NCBI GenBank assembly: GCA_944989445.1
Contig: CALYLW010000744.1
Location: 186,001-250,000 of the forward strand
Length of the DNA: 64,000 bases
Origin: Ampullaceana balthica
Lineage: Eukaryota > Mollusca > Gastropoda > Lymnaeidae
Reading direction: 5' to 3'
This document shows positions 33,994 through 46,000 of this stretch, one piece after another; position 1 is the stretch's first letter, and each line of letters starts with the position of its first letter. The position numbers and the translations under genes are program-made. The notes beneath the pieces were generated by a model. That model had not been told where the DNA came from and searched no databases. It saw nothing but the letters and a program-made list of their open reading frames with translations.

Positions 33994-35477
33994 CAGTGGT
34001 TCTTAACCTTTTGAAGTCGGGGAGCACTTTTGATCATGACAAAAAATTTGGGGAGCACCAAAATCAAGGAGAAAAAAAACCCAAAAAAATACACATACAT
34101 AAGACTTTTATTAAAAATAAAACATTATGACATAAGAGTTTAAAATTATAACATGACAAACAAATTTTTAATAAACATAAATTTATTAAGTAAAAAAATA
34201 ACATTGAGCAAAATTTAATTCAGAAAAATAAAAAGATTTAATGTGAAACCTGAGCTTGACGGTTTTTACACATTTCAGTGATATTAGGCCTAATTTTAGT
34301 AATATCTACCCTCAATTCTTCATCCAAATTAGTAAGTGTTGCTCGTTTTTTTAGTTTTTATGTTGGTGACTATCGAGAAACCGAGTTCACACAAATATGA
34401 TGTTGAAAATTGCAACAAGATTTTAAGTGCCTTCATGGAGACAGCTGAGTATTCTTCTTGCACATAGATCCAAAATTCCTCCAGAACCATTTCGGAAATT
34501 TTTATTTTAAGTGTACGATCCGATGATAGGTTGATTAATTCTTCTTCTTCTTGGTAGGACAACTAACTATTTGATGTATTAACCGTAGCAAAGGGATTAC
34601 GTATCCATTCATATGTTTCTACTTTTATTGATGGAAAATAAAATTCAATCTTTTCTTCTAATCAAGTTAAATGCTCTGTTACTGCTGAAATAATTTTGTC
34701 GGTAGTGTTATCATTAAGAGAAGGAAAGATATCTACTTTCTTTTTCTCCAACAAACGATTTTTCCAAAAAATCACAATTTAGATAATCAAAAATATCAGC
34801 TAAATATGCCAATTTAGCACACCAAATGTCATTTTGAAGATATTCCACAAAATCATCCATATTTTCATTTTGGAAAAAGGTCATCAATTCATCCATCAGT
34901 TCTAAGAAACGACGTAACACATTTCCTCTGGATAAACATCTCACTTCACAATGCAAAAGCAAAGATTCGTACTTGGCTTCCATAGAGATGCAAAGATTTT
35001 TAAAGACGCGTATTTTCAAAGGTCTCGATTTTATGAAGTTTACCATATTTACAACTTTGTCTAGCACAGGTTTTAATGCTATTGGTAATGTTTTGGACAC
35101 CAGAGATTCTCTGTGCAAAAAACAGTGAGTAGATATAATATTGGCGTTTCTTTTCTTGGCGAGAGTCACAAACCCTTTTAATGAGCCTACCATTGTTGGA
35201 GCACCGTCCGTACAAATTCCCACACACAACTCTTATGATATTTTGAATTGTTCGAAATATGAAGAAATAGAATCAAATACATCTTGTCCTGTCGAACGTT
35301 CGGTAAGCTCAAGACATCATAGTCCGCGTTTGGACTACCTATTATAAGCATTTGTTCAGCTCAATCAGATAGAGTAAGTGAGTGAACATTAAATTTTGAG
35401 TTTCATAATTTCGCGGAGCACTTGCAACTACCTCGCGGAGCACCAGTGCTCCGCGGAGCACCGGTTAAGAACCACTG
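33994..35477 (-). mobile_element. hAT transposon 3
   Basis: Ends cagtggttcttaacc and ggttaagaaccactg are inverted, with an exact 8-bp duplication ctctagtg (33986-33993 and 35478-35485). Inserted in the LINE at the same codon as hATs 1 and 2. Confidence 0.93.
34329..35229 (-). pseudogene. hAT 3 transposase, partial (ZBED/FAM200-like)
   Basis: The minus ORF 35229-34714 reads CVGICTDGAPTMVGSLKGFV, HCFLHRESLVSKTLPIALKP and LFRFLELMDE-like segments, typical of the hAT RNase H-like domain (TDGAPTM holds a catalytic Asp). After a stop region the C-terminal dimerisation part YLCELGFSIVTNIKTKK lies at 34340-34410. The BED finger is missing. Inactive. Confidence 0.82.
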
Positions 35478-35867
35478 CTCTAGTGTTTCAAGGTTTAATG
35501 ATTTAACTAATGGTGTTACTCTTGTCAGTTTCGAATATTCTCCAGTAATGAATCTGGCAGCTCTTTTTTGAATTTGTTCTAGTTTATCAATGTTTTCTTT
35601 GGTGGATGGGTCCCATACAGAAGATGCATATTCTAGTGCAGGTCTCACCAAAGTGAGGTAGCATTTTAGTTTTATATCTCTATTACATTTGTTAAAGTTC
35701 CTTGCCTAAGGTTTTGTTTGATTTTTTAATAACTTCATTGACATGGGGATTCCATGATAGTTTCTCATTTATTAAGACTCCTAAGTATTTTGCATCTTTA
35801 GTTTGGGTCAGTTCTTTTCCATGAATGTAATATTTTGAATTTATTTGTTGCTATGACATGTTGTAAC

Positions 35868-35900
35868 GCTAGCAACATTCCGTCGAGTTGTCTGCTGCTG
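35868..35900 (-). terminator. Helitron 3' end, minus orientation
   Basis: Minus strand: GCAGACAACTCGACGGAATG then TTGCTAG. The same motif lies at 37502-37535 (GATTCGACGGGATG then TTGCTAGT). The interval may hold one Helitron invaded by two other elements. Confidence 0.5.
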
Positions 35901-36027
35901 CGACTAGTCGTAAAAAATATGCTATGTCATGTGCTGCAAGTTACGACTAATTCACTAAAGTGTCTAGTCTAAAGCCTAAGCCTAAAGCCTAAAGCTGTAT
36001 TAGTATTAGTATTTTAATTAGGCCGAT

Positions 36028-36655
36028 GGTAGACACCGCGTAACGCGCGGTGCCCACTCAGTTGGGTGGACACCGCGTAACGCGCGGTGCCCACTCAGTT
36101 GGGTGGATGACACGCAATACACAGTCTGTTTATTTTGGTATACCCAGTCCACCTTAATAGCTTAAAATTTATTTTTAAAAAGATTTATGATTTTAAAATT
36201 AATTTGGTAAAAGCAAAGAGAACGGTGCGCTCGATAAATCATATTTTTGGTTGCTATATAAACTATATTATTATTATATTTTTTGTTTTTTCTATTTAAT
36301 TTAATTTAAAAATAGACAACTAAACCTAACCCAGACCCTAAAACTGAAACTACAACCTTAAAAAAAAAGACTCAAACGAAACTCCTTTTCTATTTTTATT
36401 TAAAAAATAGACAACTAAACCTAACCCAGACCCTAAAACTGAAACTACAAATTTAAAAAAAAACGACTCCAACGAAACTCGAACCGCCACCTAGGCCTAG
36501 AGTTCAAGAATCCAATGTCTTAACCATGAGACCACAGAAGCTCATATACCGATTGAATTTTAAATCTTATAAATAAAAAAGAGCAAAATGTGACGTCACG
36601 TTTACGCGACACCCAAGCTTTACAGTGGATGCCGCGCATTGCGCGGTGTCTACCC
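36028..36655. mobile_element. MITE with ggtagacaccgcg ends
   Basis: ggtagacaccgcg at 36028 and its complement cgcggtgtctaccc near 36655 are inverted. The left end is tandemly duplicated (two copies of a 41-bp block with gcgcggtgcccactcagttg). Inside, a 75-bp block (agacaactaaacctaaccca) is also duplicated. No ORF. Confidence 0.65.
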
Positions 36656-36760
36656 ACTTCGTTTTAATTATGCTAATACTAATACCAATCATTAGCTCTC
36701 ATAATCAAATTTCGTGATTTTACTAGGTAAGCCGATTAATGAATTTTAAAGGTAAAAAAA

Positions 36761-37450
36761 ACTTGATGGTAATCCTGCAGATTTTACACGTATATTATAA
36801 TTTATTATTTAACAGTGAAATTTAATTTTCTCATGAGAACTTACATTTTTAATTTATTAAATACATTATTATATGTCGTATTTCAGCTATTACAGCGCTA
36901 ATTTGTGAGTCTTTTTAATTTCAAATGCATTTTTTCGGCTCTATATAATACATAATATGGTCACGATACTTCCATTTTGTTTACCTAGCGAACAGCTGCC
37001 AGATGTTTTTTACCTGGCTCGACCCATGCTAAAATAAATTTACTGACTGAAGATATTTTTTTAAAAGTATTATTCATCTATTTTAATGTTCTTAGAAGAT
37101 AAATAAATATTTTAAAGACAATTTCTTTTTTATATTTCGTTACTAGATGTTTGCTTCTTATTTTCTTTGTTTGTAAGTGAGAAATTTCCATTTGGCATCT
37201 TATCGGACAATCCGGCATGTAGTTTGATAATTTAAAAAATGGTTGCATCATCACCACACTATTTAGTGTTGAGAGCCGAAAAAATGGCTTAGAAATTAGA
37301 AATACTTACAAATTAGCGCTGTAATCGCTGAAATACAACATATAATTATGCATTTAATAAATTAAAAACGAAATTTCTCAAGAGAAAATTAAATTTCGCT
37401 GTGAAATAATAAATTATAATATACGTGTAAAATCTGCAGGATTACCAACT
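36761..37450. mobile_element. Fold-back element with about 185-bp inverted arms
   Basis: The left arm 36761-36945 and right arm 37266-37450 are reverse complements with scattered mismatches (for example gtaatcctgcagattttaca versus its complement at about 37430). The loop is about 320 bases and carries no gene. Confidence 0.8.
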
Positions 37451-37501
37451 TGATTGGTGTCCATTTAATGACAAACAGATAAAATTTTTAAAATTATAGC
37501 A

Positions 37502-37535
37502 CTAGCAACATCCCGTCGAATCGTGTGCTGCTACG
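37502..37535 (-). terminator. Helitron 3' end, minus orientation
   Basis: Minus strand: CGATTCGACGGGATG then TTGCTAGT. CTAG is followed by T, as expected for insertion between A and T. Confidence 0.5.
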
Positions 37536-37559
37536 ACTGTTTGAGTTTGGCGCAGCAGA

Positions 37560-38235
37560 AGTTTCCTACGTTAGTTTAGTAGTAGTAGTATTGAATATAT
37601 ATAAATATAATATTATAGTTGAACAAACCAGCACAATTAATTCTTTCATACGATGTCAGTTGATGCTGATTGGACTGGTAAAACTTTTAAAATAATTAAT
37701 TTAACTCGTAATAGTATTAGTTTAGTAATAGTGTAGTGATCTAGATGCTCAGTCAGAAATTTAAACATGTATTCGTGTTTGAGATTTGAGAGTAGTTTGA
37801 TCTTCAAGCTTGAAAATAAATATATTATATTTTTGAAACGATACCAAATGACAATAATCGACTCTACTTTCAGTTTCAAACTTCAGTTTTACACTTCCTT
37901 CATATATATAATATAATAACGTCATTGTTATTGTGATGAATAGTGTGATAGTAAAATGAGATGAATGCAATTAAAACTAAAAATAGAATAGTTTCCTGAG
38001 TTACCTTTTCATAAATAAAATAAGTTTTGATTAGTTCAACATAATATGTACTCTCAGAGTGATAGATCCAGACTTTTAATTGTGTTCTCTTCACTGTCAC
38101 TGTGTTAATAATAATTATAATATAATACCGTTACCACATTCTCATTCACATTGTTATTGATTGTTGTAACTGTGATATGCACAATGCAAATGTGAGGTAA
38201 TTTAGCAAGCGGCAAGTTAATTTTTATTTATTAAT
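37560..38235. other. AT-rich intergenic sequence
   Basis: Several short minus-strand frames occur but show no recognisable domains and have the composition of noncoding sequence. No feature supported. Confidence 0.5.
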
Positions 38236-38321
38236 GACTATACTATGCACGGGGCCCCTGGCCCTGGCTGCAAACCTACCGGGGGGCCCAGTCCAGCCAC
38301 ATATATTATACAATACTAGTA

Positions 38322-39113
38322 CTAGCAACAAAGCCCGTCCAAGGACGGGACTAAGTGTAGGTTGACCTGTGAAGTTCATGGTAGGACAGAACAACATCTC
38401 CAAAATGAAAATGAAACGTCACCAGTCGTCGTTTCAACCAGAGGCTTTGTCCAGAGACCCTACCTCCCTCCACACTGCCGTCTGTCCAGAGACCTTATCT
38501 ACCCCCCCCCCACACACACACCGCGGTTTGTCCAGAGATCTTACCTACCCCCCCACACCGCGGTCTGCTCAGAGACCTTAACTCCCCCCTCCCCACCGCG
38601 GTCTGTCCAGAGACCCTACCTCCCCCCACCCCCGTCTGTCCAGAGACCCTACCTCCTCCCTCCACACCGCGGTCTGTCCAGAGACCCTACCTCCCCCCTA
38701 CACCACGGTCTGTTCAGAGACCCTACCTCCCCCCCCCACACGTCGCCGTCTGTCCAGAGACCCCCGCCACACACACCGCCGTCTGTCCAGAGACCCTACC
38801 TCCCCTCCACCGCGATTTGTCCAGAGACCCGGCGTCTCGACCGGCCATACATGTGTATCACGTCAAAAATACTATATATTATAGTTATAATAAATAACCT
38901 GTAAAAACAAAGTTTTTGACTATAAATCCCAACCCTCACCGCTCAAAATAAACTCTTGGAAAAAAACTGCACCAAAAATAACTGAACGTCTGCGTGATAT
39001 GTAAATGAGATTTAATTTTTCTCCGCTAGTGATTGGCTGTAGGAGTGTGTAAGAGTTTGAGGGACCAATTGCTATCGATGACCGCACAGAAAATTGCCTT
39101 TTATTATATAGGA
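38322..39113 (-). mobile_element. Complete non-autonomous Helitron, 792 bp
   Basis: On the minus strand the 5' end is TCCTATATAATAAAAGGCAA, preceded by A. The 3' end is a hairpin (cccgtcc at 38334-38340, ggacggg at 38343-38349) followed by TTTGTTGCTAG and T. TC start, CTAG end, A/T insertion site and no target duplication are all as expected. The interior is dominated by a C-rich repeat. No Rep/helicase. Confidence 0.82.
38405..38835. repeat. C-rich tandem repeat of about 35-40 bp inside the Helitron
   Basis: About eleven imperfect units with core gtctgtccagagacc then ctacctcccccc and variable C runs. Unit length is uneven. The plus ORFs with RPYLPP repeats over it are by-products. Confidence 0.85.
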
Positions 39114-39186
39114 TAAGTTTGGGGCTCTTAAATCATTTGGGGCCCTTGGCTTTAGCCCAATCAGCACCCCCTTTAATCCGCCATAG

Positions 39187-40061
39187 ACTATTGTTATAGG
39201 CCTATACCATACTACAGTATATATACTATACTACAGTGTGCAGTACTGTACTATATACACTATTACTATGACTCATGACGGTATACCCACTGTGAGTATG
39301 AGACTATGACTATTAATTAACTTGACCCAAGATAAAATAGCTGATACCTAATAATAATACTAATGGAAAAAATATTTAAGTATTGTTTGATGTAGACCTA
39401 ACAAATATTTGGTGGAAAAAGATGGAAAAATGCATATAATTCTTGGGGGAGATAATGTTGAATCTGAGAGGGGTACCTGAGGGGACGGCAGGGACGTTAG
39501 CCGAAAGTAAGCAATAAGGGCTGGGGTGGGAAATGAGAATATTATTAATTGTTATGGTTTATGGACGTTATTAAATTTTGGGGTAGACCTGTGGAGCGTG
39601 GGTTTAGCTCTAATTGGGATTGTTAATTGGGATTGTTAATTGATAATTGCTTATTGATAATTGGGATTGTTAAAAAGTACTTAACTAGAATCAACATTTT
39701 GTTTATTTTTAAAATAACTTAATTAATCAATTAAGATCACTCATTGATTCATTGATGCCGCCATGAATCTTCTAGGTGAATTGTAATTAAAATGGTTTTA
39801 TTCTAGTGTTAAGATAAAATTCTGTTCTTTGTCCAGATAATATGACATTTTAAATGGCGTTGTGCAAATGTTTTTTAGCACATACATAAATAATCCAAGA
39901 CCATATTCAGAATTAAAATAATCATATATAAGCCATCCATATTAGACCTAGTTTCCTCCATAAAATAAAATGATGTTATTTGAAGATACCCTTAAGTTAC
40001 TTTTGATGAGTTGATGTTAAAATTAATGCAGCCTGATAATATCTTTTAATTTTTTACTCAG
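39187..40061. other. Region upstream of the TRAF7-like gene
   Basis: Unique AT-rich sequence with short direct repeats (taattgggattgtt at about 39611-39675). An acceptor (TTTTTTACTCAG) at 40061 shows that this is partly intron, so the promoter and first noncoding exon lie further upstream or in this region unseen. Confidence 0.5.
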
Positions 40062-43000
40062 AAAATTCCAGAAACAACTATATCTACTCCACCATGACCA
40101 CAGAAAACACAGAGTCAGGAGAGAAGCTTACAACAAAATTTGTTAGCACACCATCTTCCCATCTCAAATGTCCTTTATGTGGTGGGCTGTATCGGGATCC
40201 AGTCATTAACATTAAATGTGGTCATACATTTTGTAGGAGTTGTGCATACACCACCACTCATTGTCCTACTGATAATTCGCACTGCGATACTAGTCAACTT
40301 GTTGTTAATAGGTAAGATAATTATTTGATAGTACATATATTTATAACAGGGCTGGCTCTAGACATTTTTAGATTGGGGGAAAATATGCAATAGGCCATCA
40401 AAATGAGATGTTCAGAAAAATAATATGTTAAATTAAACATTTTTTGTTATAAAAAATATTGATCTATTAATATATTAATTACTCTGTTATTTGGCTGCCA
40501 AATAAACCTCCCAGAAGTTAACAGTAACTGGGATTCTTATTAAGTGTGTTACTCTTGTCAATTCATTATGATGGATGAGAACTTAAAGCTTGGCCCTCAA
40601 TAGTTATTTCAAAATACTTAAGGTACACATCTATGTATGGAGGTTATTTTTAAAAGATTCTAGAAATAAAATTCCCATTAGTTCACTATAACTGTCATTT
40701 TTTAAAAGTGTGTTGCTTGAACTTGAATGCAAATTTTTTCAAGTAAATTTAGTATATTGAAAGCTGATATCTTATTTTTGGTGAAGTATTTCTACTGAAA
40801 TAAATCAATCTAGCTTTAAATTCTTATGTTTTATATCAAAACTTCCTTATAATAGATTGGTTGTTGGTCAAATAGAAGACCTACAAATCTACTGTCGACA
40901 TGGTTTGGTAAAGGCTGAAAATGGAAATTGGGAACAAGCCCCAGGACTGTGCTCACAGATCATAAATTTGGGCAAGCGAAATGAACATGAAAGTACATGT
41001 TCATTTGCTTTAGTCCCTTGCCCTAATTCCAGTCTTTGTAAACATATACAGAAGAGAGATTTAGAACAGCATCAATCTGAATGTTTGCACATTTCCTGTC
41101 CATTTGGTAAACAAGGTAAATGTACCTATTACAACATTCTTGCTTTTCTATTGTTCTATATAGAAGATAGTTTTTTAAGAATTTGTTTGGGTTTTATTTT
41201 TGTACAACAATGAACATAATAATATTTTTTTAAATTTCTATTATCTTTTTTAAAAATATGTAGAGTTAATATAAAATATTTTTAATGGATTCTTATAGTG
41301 TTTAAGATTGTCATTCCTTTTAAAATGGTAGGCTTCAATGGTTATAAATATCTGGCTAATAAATATAAATGGACAAAACAAATATAGTTGTAATAATTAG
41401 CTGATGCATTTCTAATATGCTAGAATGTTATCTTGTTTATGTGTGTGTGTGTGTGTGTTGTTTAACTAGAATGTTATCTTGTTTATGTGTGTGTGTGTGT
41501 GTGTGTTCTTTAAAGTATGAGAGATTATTCACTTAATTAAGATACTTTCAAACATAACATAACATAGGCTGCATCTTCATGAGCACTCAAGAAAAACTAA
41601 ATGACCACATAAAACAGTGTCCGTTTAAAGATGGCAGCAAACCCAATGGTCCACTATCCCAAAAAGTCCATGAGTTAGAATTGATAGTGGACACTTTACA
41701 AGCAGAGAATCTCAAGCTGGTTCACGAGGTGGCACAAGTAAAAGCTGATAATGAGCAGATGGCTACACAACTAGAACAAAATAAGAAGTAAAGACACAAT
41801 TTTTACTATTTTTATATATCAAATAAATCTTACTTTAAACAAAATAAGAAGTAAAGACACAAATTTTACTTTTTTAGACAGCAAATAAATCTTTGTTTAA
41901 ACCAAAAAAAAGGTAATAAGCTCTCTACAATACCTTAAAAAAATTTTTAATTCTTTATTTATACTTATATAATAAGTATATTGAAGTAGAAAAATAATTG
42001 TCAAGCTTCCAGCCTGTTCTGTTTTATAATTAAGTTCAAATGAAGTTTTTTTTTAACAGACGTTTTCAGGTCACTGCATGATTCTTTCTTTATTATGACA
42101 TTTATGTAATAGAATGTATTGCTAGTCAAGAGACAAGGCTTTAACACACTGTGGTCTGGTTAACAACTGTCTTTAATCACTACATACAATTCACTGTGAT
42201 CAACTGTACAATCAACTACCCAAGCAGCTTGTATGCAATCAACTGCAATCAACCCCGGTTGCCTCTTGAACCGTACATTTATAGCCAGCTATTCTCCCAG
42301 TCCTTGACCAGCACGCTTACAGTTCACCTCACAACCCACGTGTTTCATACTAGGTCAAGTCATTGCATTCTCATACAATGTAAACACAACAACTCGTCTC
42401 TCAAATCTCCCTTCTAACAAAAACAAATGAATGACCCAGATTATCAATAAGAGAATACTACAATTAAAAACATCGAACAATTCAGTACATGAACTCTAAC
42501 ACTGAATCTCCAAATGTCTTTCAAAGCACAGCACACCTTTATGTCTCTTTGTCTGGGTATCTCTTTGGTGGCTTCAACTGTCTCCCGTATCTTGTTGTTG
42601 TTGCTGCTGACTTCGCCAGCTGAATAGCGACTGTTGCTGATGACCCATTTCTATCAACGATGGGAGCGTGTACTTCTTGCTTTGTCTCTGGTGAGTCGAA
42701 CTCACAATCACCCGTAACACCTCTCCTTCCACGAAATGTCTGTCTCAACATGTTGTTGTTTCGTGGGTGTGTCACACCATCGCAAGTCTTAACGATGCAT
42801 GACCTTGGCGTCGTTGCTGCCGACACGACGACCGCTGACTACCACGAGCCTTTATGTTCTTTCTGCATTGTTGCGTTGCTTACACACTGAGAGTGTGTAC
42901 GTCTGTTGATTATGTCTGATTCGTTGTAATGTTTCCTCTTCTGTTTGGACCTCTGATAAATGTTGCTTTTTAAGCCCACGATTTTAATCAGATTCAGCTT

Positions 43001-46000
43001 TTGACAAGCTTGCAGACCAAGGATAGGCTTTGAGTGCGTCTTGACTATTTGAAATTCCAGCATCTCTGTCTTGTATTTCACAGAGCATTTGATTGATGTT
43101 TTGCCTACAACAGGCAATGTTTCCCCACTGTATGTAGTGAGCCTTGCTGTTGATTTCTGCATTCTTCCCATTCTTAGTTGACTAAACAATCTGTGTGGCA
43201 GAATGTTTACTTGTGCGCCCGTGTCCAGTGTAAACATCACTGGCCTCTGTTCAAGCGTAACGATTTCCCTCCATTCATCACTCATTGGGTGTTGCGTGGA
43301 CACACTTCCTATGCAGAATGCTTCTTGATTATAGTCCACGTGATCTTTCAGTTGACGGTTGACAACTTTTACCCGTTTTGACTTGCATACAGCAGAAAAG
43401 TGATTCAATTTTCCACAGTTGTTGCATAACTTGCCATAAGTAGGACATTTTCTAGGCTCATGTTTTTTTCCACAATATTTGCATTTGCCTGCTTTTATGT
43501 GTGTACTTGCCCTTACAGCTTGCTTGACATGTTGATAAAGTAATGGGGGTGAGACTGCAATCAGGCTTTTAAAAAGGTAAATGCATAAAATAAAAACAGG
43601 GTATTAGTAGGCCTGACAGGACGTAACACAACAGCGAACGTTTCGGCAAAGAGCCTTCTTCAACGGACAGATAGTACACAAATGAAACGAATAAAACGAA
43701 ATAATAGAAAAAAACACTTAGCTGCGGTGAAATCCAAGTAGTCCAGTAGAGATGTTGTCTTGTGCGTACTTGGTCTCTCATGTGCCTTTGAGTTCACAGC
43801 TTGAACACTCTTTTCTTCAATTAAAGCTTTGAGTTGCCATTCCGATGTTTCCGCCGCTTTGCATATAATTTCAGCCTTGTTTAAATTCAGGTCTAATTCT
43901 CTCAGTAGTCTAGCCCTGAGATATTCATTATTTACTCCAGCCACAATTCTGTCCTTTATTAGCGACTCTGTTAAATTTTCAAATTCACAAGACTTTGCTT
44001 TAAGTTTAAGGTCTGTGATACAATTATCGAAACTTTCTCCCTCACCTTGCTTTCTGGAGAAAAACACGTGTCTCTCGACTGTCACATTCTTTCTTGACAA
44101 ACAATAATTCTCGAATTTTTGTAATAAGCACTTCACTGAATGAAAATCTGTGTCACAATCGTCACATTCCTGTCCAGTCCATTGGAATGTATTGTACACT
44201 TCTACCGCTTCCTGGCCTATAACATGCAGCAGTGTCATGCTCTGCACTTCTTTGCTATTTGTGTCGAGTCCACTGGCTATCTTGTAAATCAGGAAAGACT
44301 GCTTAAAATCTCTTCCAGTTGGCAGCAATGTTTCCATGTAGCTCCAGTGGTTGTGGCGGGTGGAGTCGGTCCATCTGACACCATGTAATAGATATGGCGT
44401 CAGTACTTCAAATAGTCTTGTGGTCCAACACTTCTGACACCATGTAATAGATATGGCGTCAGTACTTCAAATAGTCTTGAGGTCCTCCACTTCTGACACC
44501 ATGTAATAGAACTTATGGCTAGTCAAGAGACAAGTCTTTAACACACTGTGGTCTGGTTAACAACTGTCTTTAATCACTATATACAATTCACTGTGATCAA
44601 CTGTACAATCAACTACCTAAGCAGCTCGTAAGCAATCAAGTTCTGGTCCACGAATGTGGGCGTGGGTTCAAATAATAATAATAATAATAATAATAAATTG
44701 ATTATTTATATAGCGCTGTATCCCAGTAAGGAACTGGGCTCACAGCGCTTTACATGAAAGAAATAACACACCTATAAGTATTAAATTAACTTTCATATCA
44801 TAACAAACACAAAAATTACAGTACATTATACATAAGCTACGTTAATCATTTACAAGAAATGTTGTTTCATTAATTTTGAAAATAAATTTTGAAAAGATGT
44901 GTCTTAAGTGCAGTCTTGAAGGACTTGGTTGTTTGAATACTACGTATGTGTAATGGTAGAGAATTCCATTGTTTGGCTGCACAAAAAGAGAATGACCTTT
45001 CACCAAATGTTTTGGTGCGTGTCGTAGGAACAGAGAGAACGCGTGTGTCTGCAGAAGATCGTAGCTGGCGAGTGGGTGAGTAGACCGACAAAAGTTCAGT
45101 AAGATACGATGGGCATGAGTCCGAAAAGAAGTTGTGACAGAGAACGGCCAGTTTGTAATCAATACGGGCTTGTATAGGCAGCCAATGAAGTGAGCGAAGA
45201 AGTGGAGTAACATGGTCATGTTTTTTTGCCTTGAGCACCAGTCTGGCAGCTGAATTTTGAACTTTCTGTAGTTTTTCAATGCATTGTTTTGGCGCACCTG
45301 ACAGAAGAGAATTGCAGTAATCCATACGAGCTAGTACAAGAGCACAGACTAGAGTTTTTGTTGCACTAACTGTTAAGTAATGATGGATTGAGCTGATCTG
45401 ACGAATGGCAGTGTAGGCAGAGCGACAGATGTGATTGATGAAGCTGTTGGAAGAAATGTTGTCAGAAATAATGTAGCCAAGATTCCTAGTCGATGTTGTG
45501 AACAGAATATCCGAACTGGCTATGTGAATTGACTTCGGAAGAGACAAAGTACTGCGTGATTTATTGTTGCAAAAAAGTTGCAAATCCCACTTCTGACACC
45601 ATGTAATAGGATTTGCAGTCAAGAGACAAGTCTTTAACACACTGTGGTCTGGTTAACAACTGTCTTCAATCACTATATACAATTCACTGTGATCAACTGT
45701 ACAATAAACTACCCAAGCAGCTCGTATGCAATCAACCCCGGTTGCCTCTTGAACCGTACATTTATAGGCAGCTATTCTCCCAGTCCTTGACCAGCACGCT
45801 TACAGTTCACCTCACAAACCACGTGTTTCATACTAGGTCAAGTCATTGCATTGTCATACAATGTAAACACAACAACACGTCTCTCACAATTTAAAATGTC
45901 TTTTTGTCATGACTTTTAAAATGTCTTTTTGTCATGACATTTAAAATGTCTTTCTGTCCCACTCAGTTTGACACAAAATCTTCATCAGAGATTGGAAGCT

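Larger units (their letters stand above)
33645..35850 (-). mobile_element. CR1/Jockey-like LINE tail interrupted by hAT 3
   Basis: Minus-strand sequence before and after the hAT encodes RPALEYASSVWDPSTKENI, then KSLNLETLE (35651-35486), and DRRTKSKVVIIHKAI through KTNTLSTFKSLIKM (33985-33725). It is about 95 percent like the copy at 20134 by eye and extends further 5' (to about 35850). The 3' end is (GATAA)n at 33645. Confidence 0.87.
38236..39186. mobile_element. Remnant of the 'ggggcggatt' family containing a Helitron
   Basis: The left side gcacggggcccctgg and ctggctgcaa, and the right side ggcccttggctttagc and cctttaatccgcca, match the subterminal regions of the element at 26574-31349. 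The extreme left end has decayed. A complete small Helitron is inserted at 38322-39113. Confidence 0.6.
42105..45888 (-). mobile_element. Internally deleted Ty3/Gypsy-type LTR retrotransposon
   Basis: The 3' LTR is 42105-42419 and the 5' LTR 45602-45888, ending TG...CA. A 5-bp target duplication attta lies at 42100-42104 and 45889-45893. The primer binding site after the 5' LTR on the minus strand is TGGTGTCAGAAGTGGGA, complementary to a tRNA-Leu 3' end. The order gag, CCHC knuckles, protease and integrase tail is Gypsy-like. Reverse transcriptase, RNase H and most of integrase are missing. A CR1/L2-like LINE fragment (44641-45590) and an extra LTR piece lie in the leader. Confidence 0.85.

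Noticed and set aside
37646..38100. Overlapping small minus-strand ORFs
   Set aside because: AT-rich, hydrophobic by composition, no domain, no splice or promoter context.
38362..38904. 180-codon proline/arginine-rich ORF
   Set aside because: Produced by the C-rich repeat inside a non-autonomous Helitron. No domain, and unit lengths are irregular.
43600..43700. Hammerhead ribozyme or Penelope-type element from the gccgaaacg motif
   Set aside because: No complete catalytic core with flanking stems was found; only a short motif is present.
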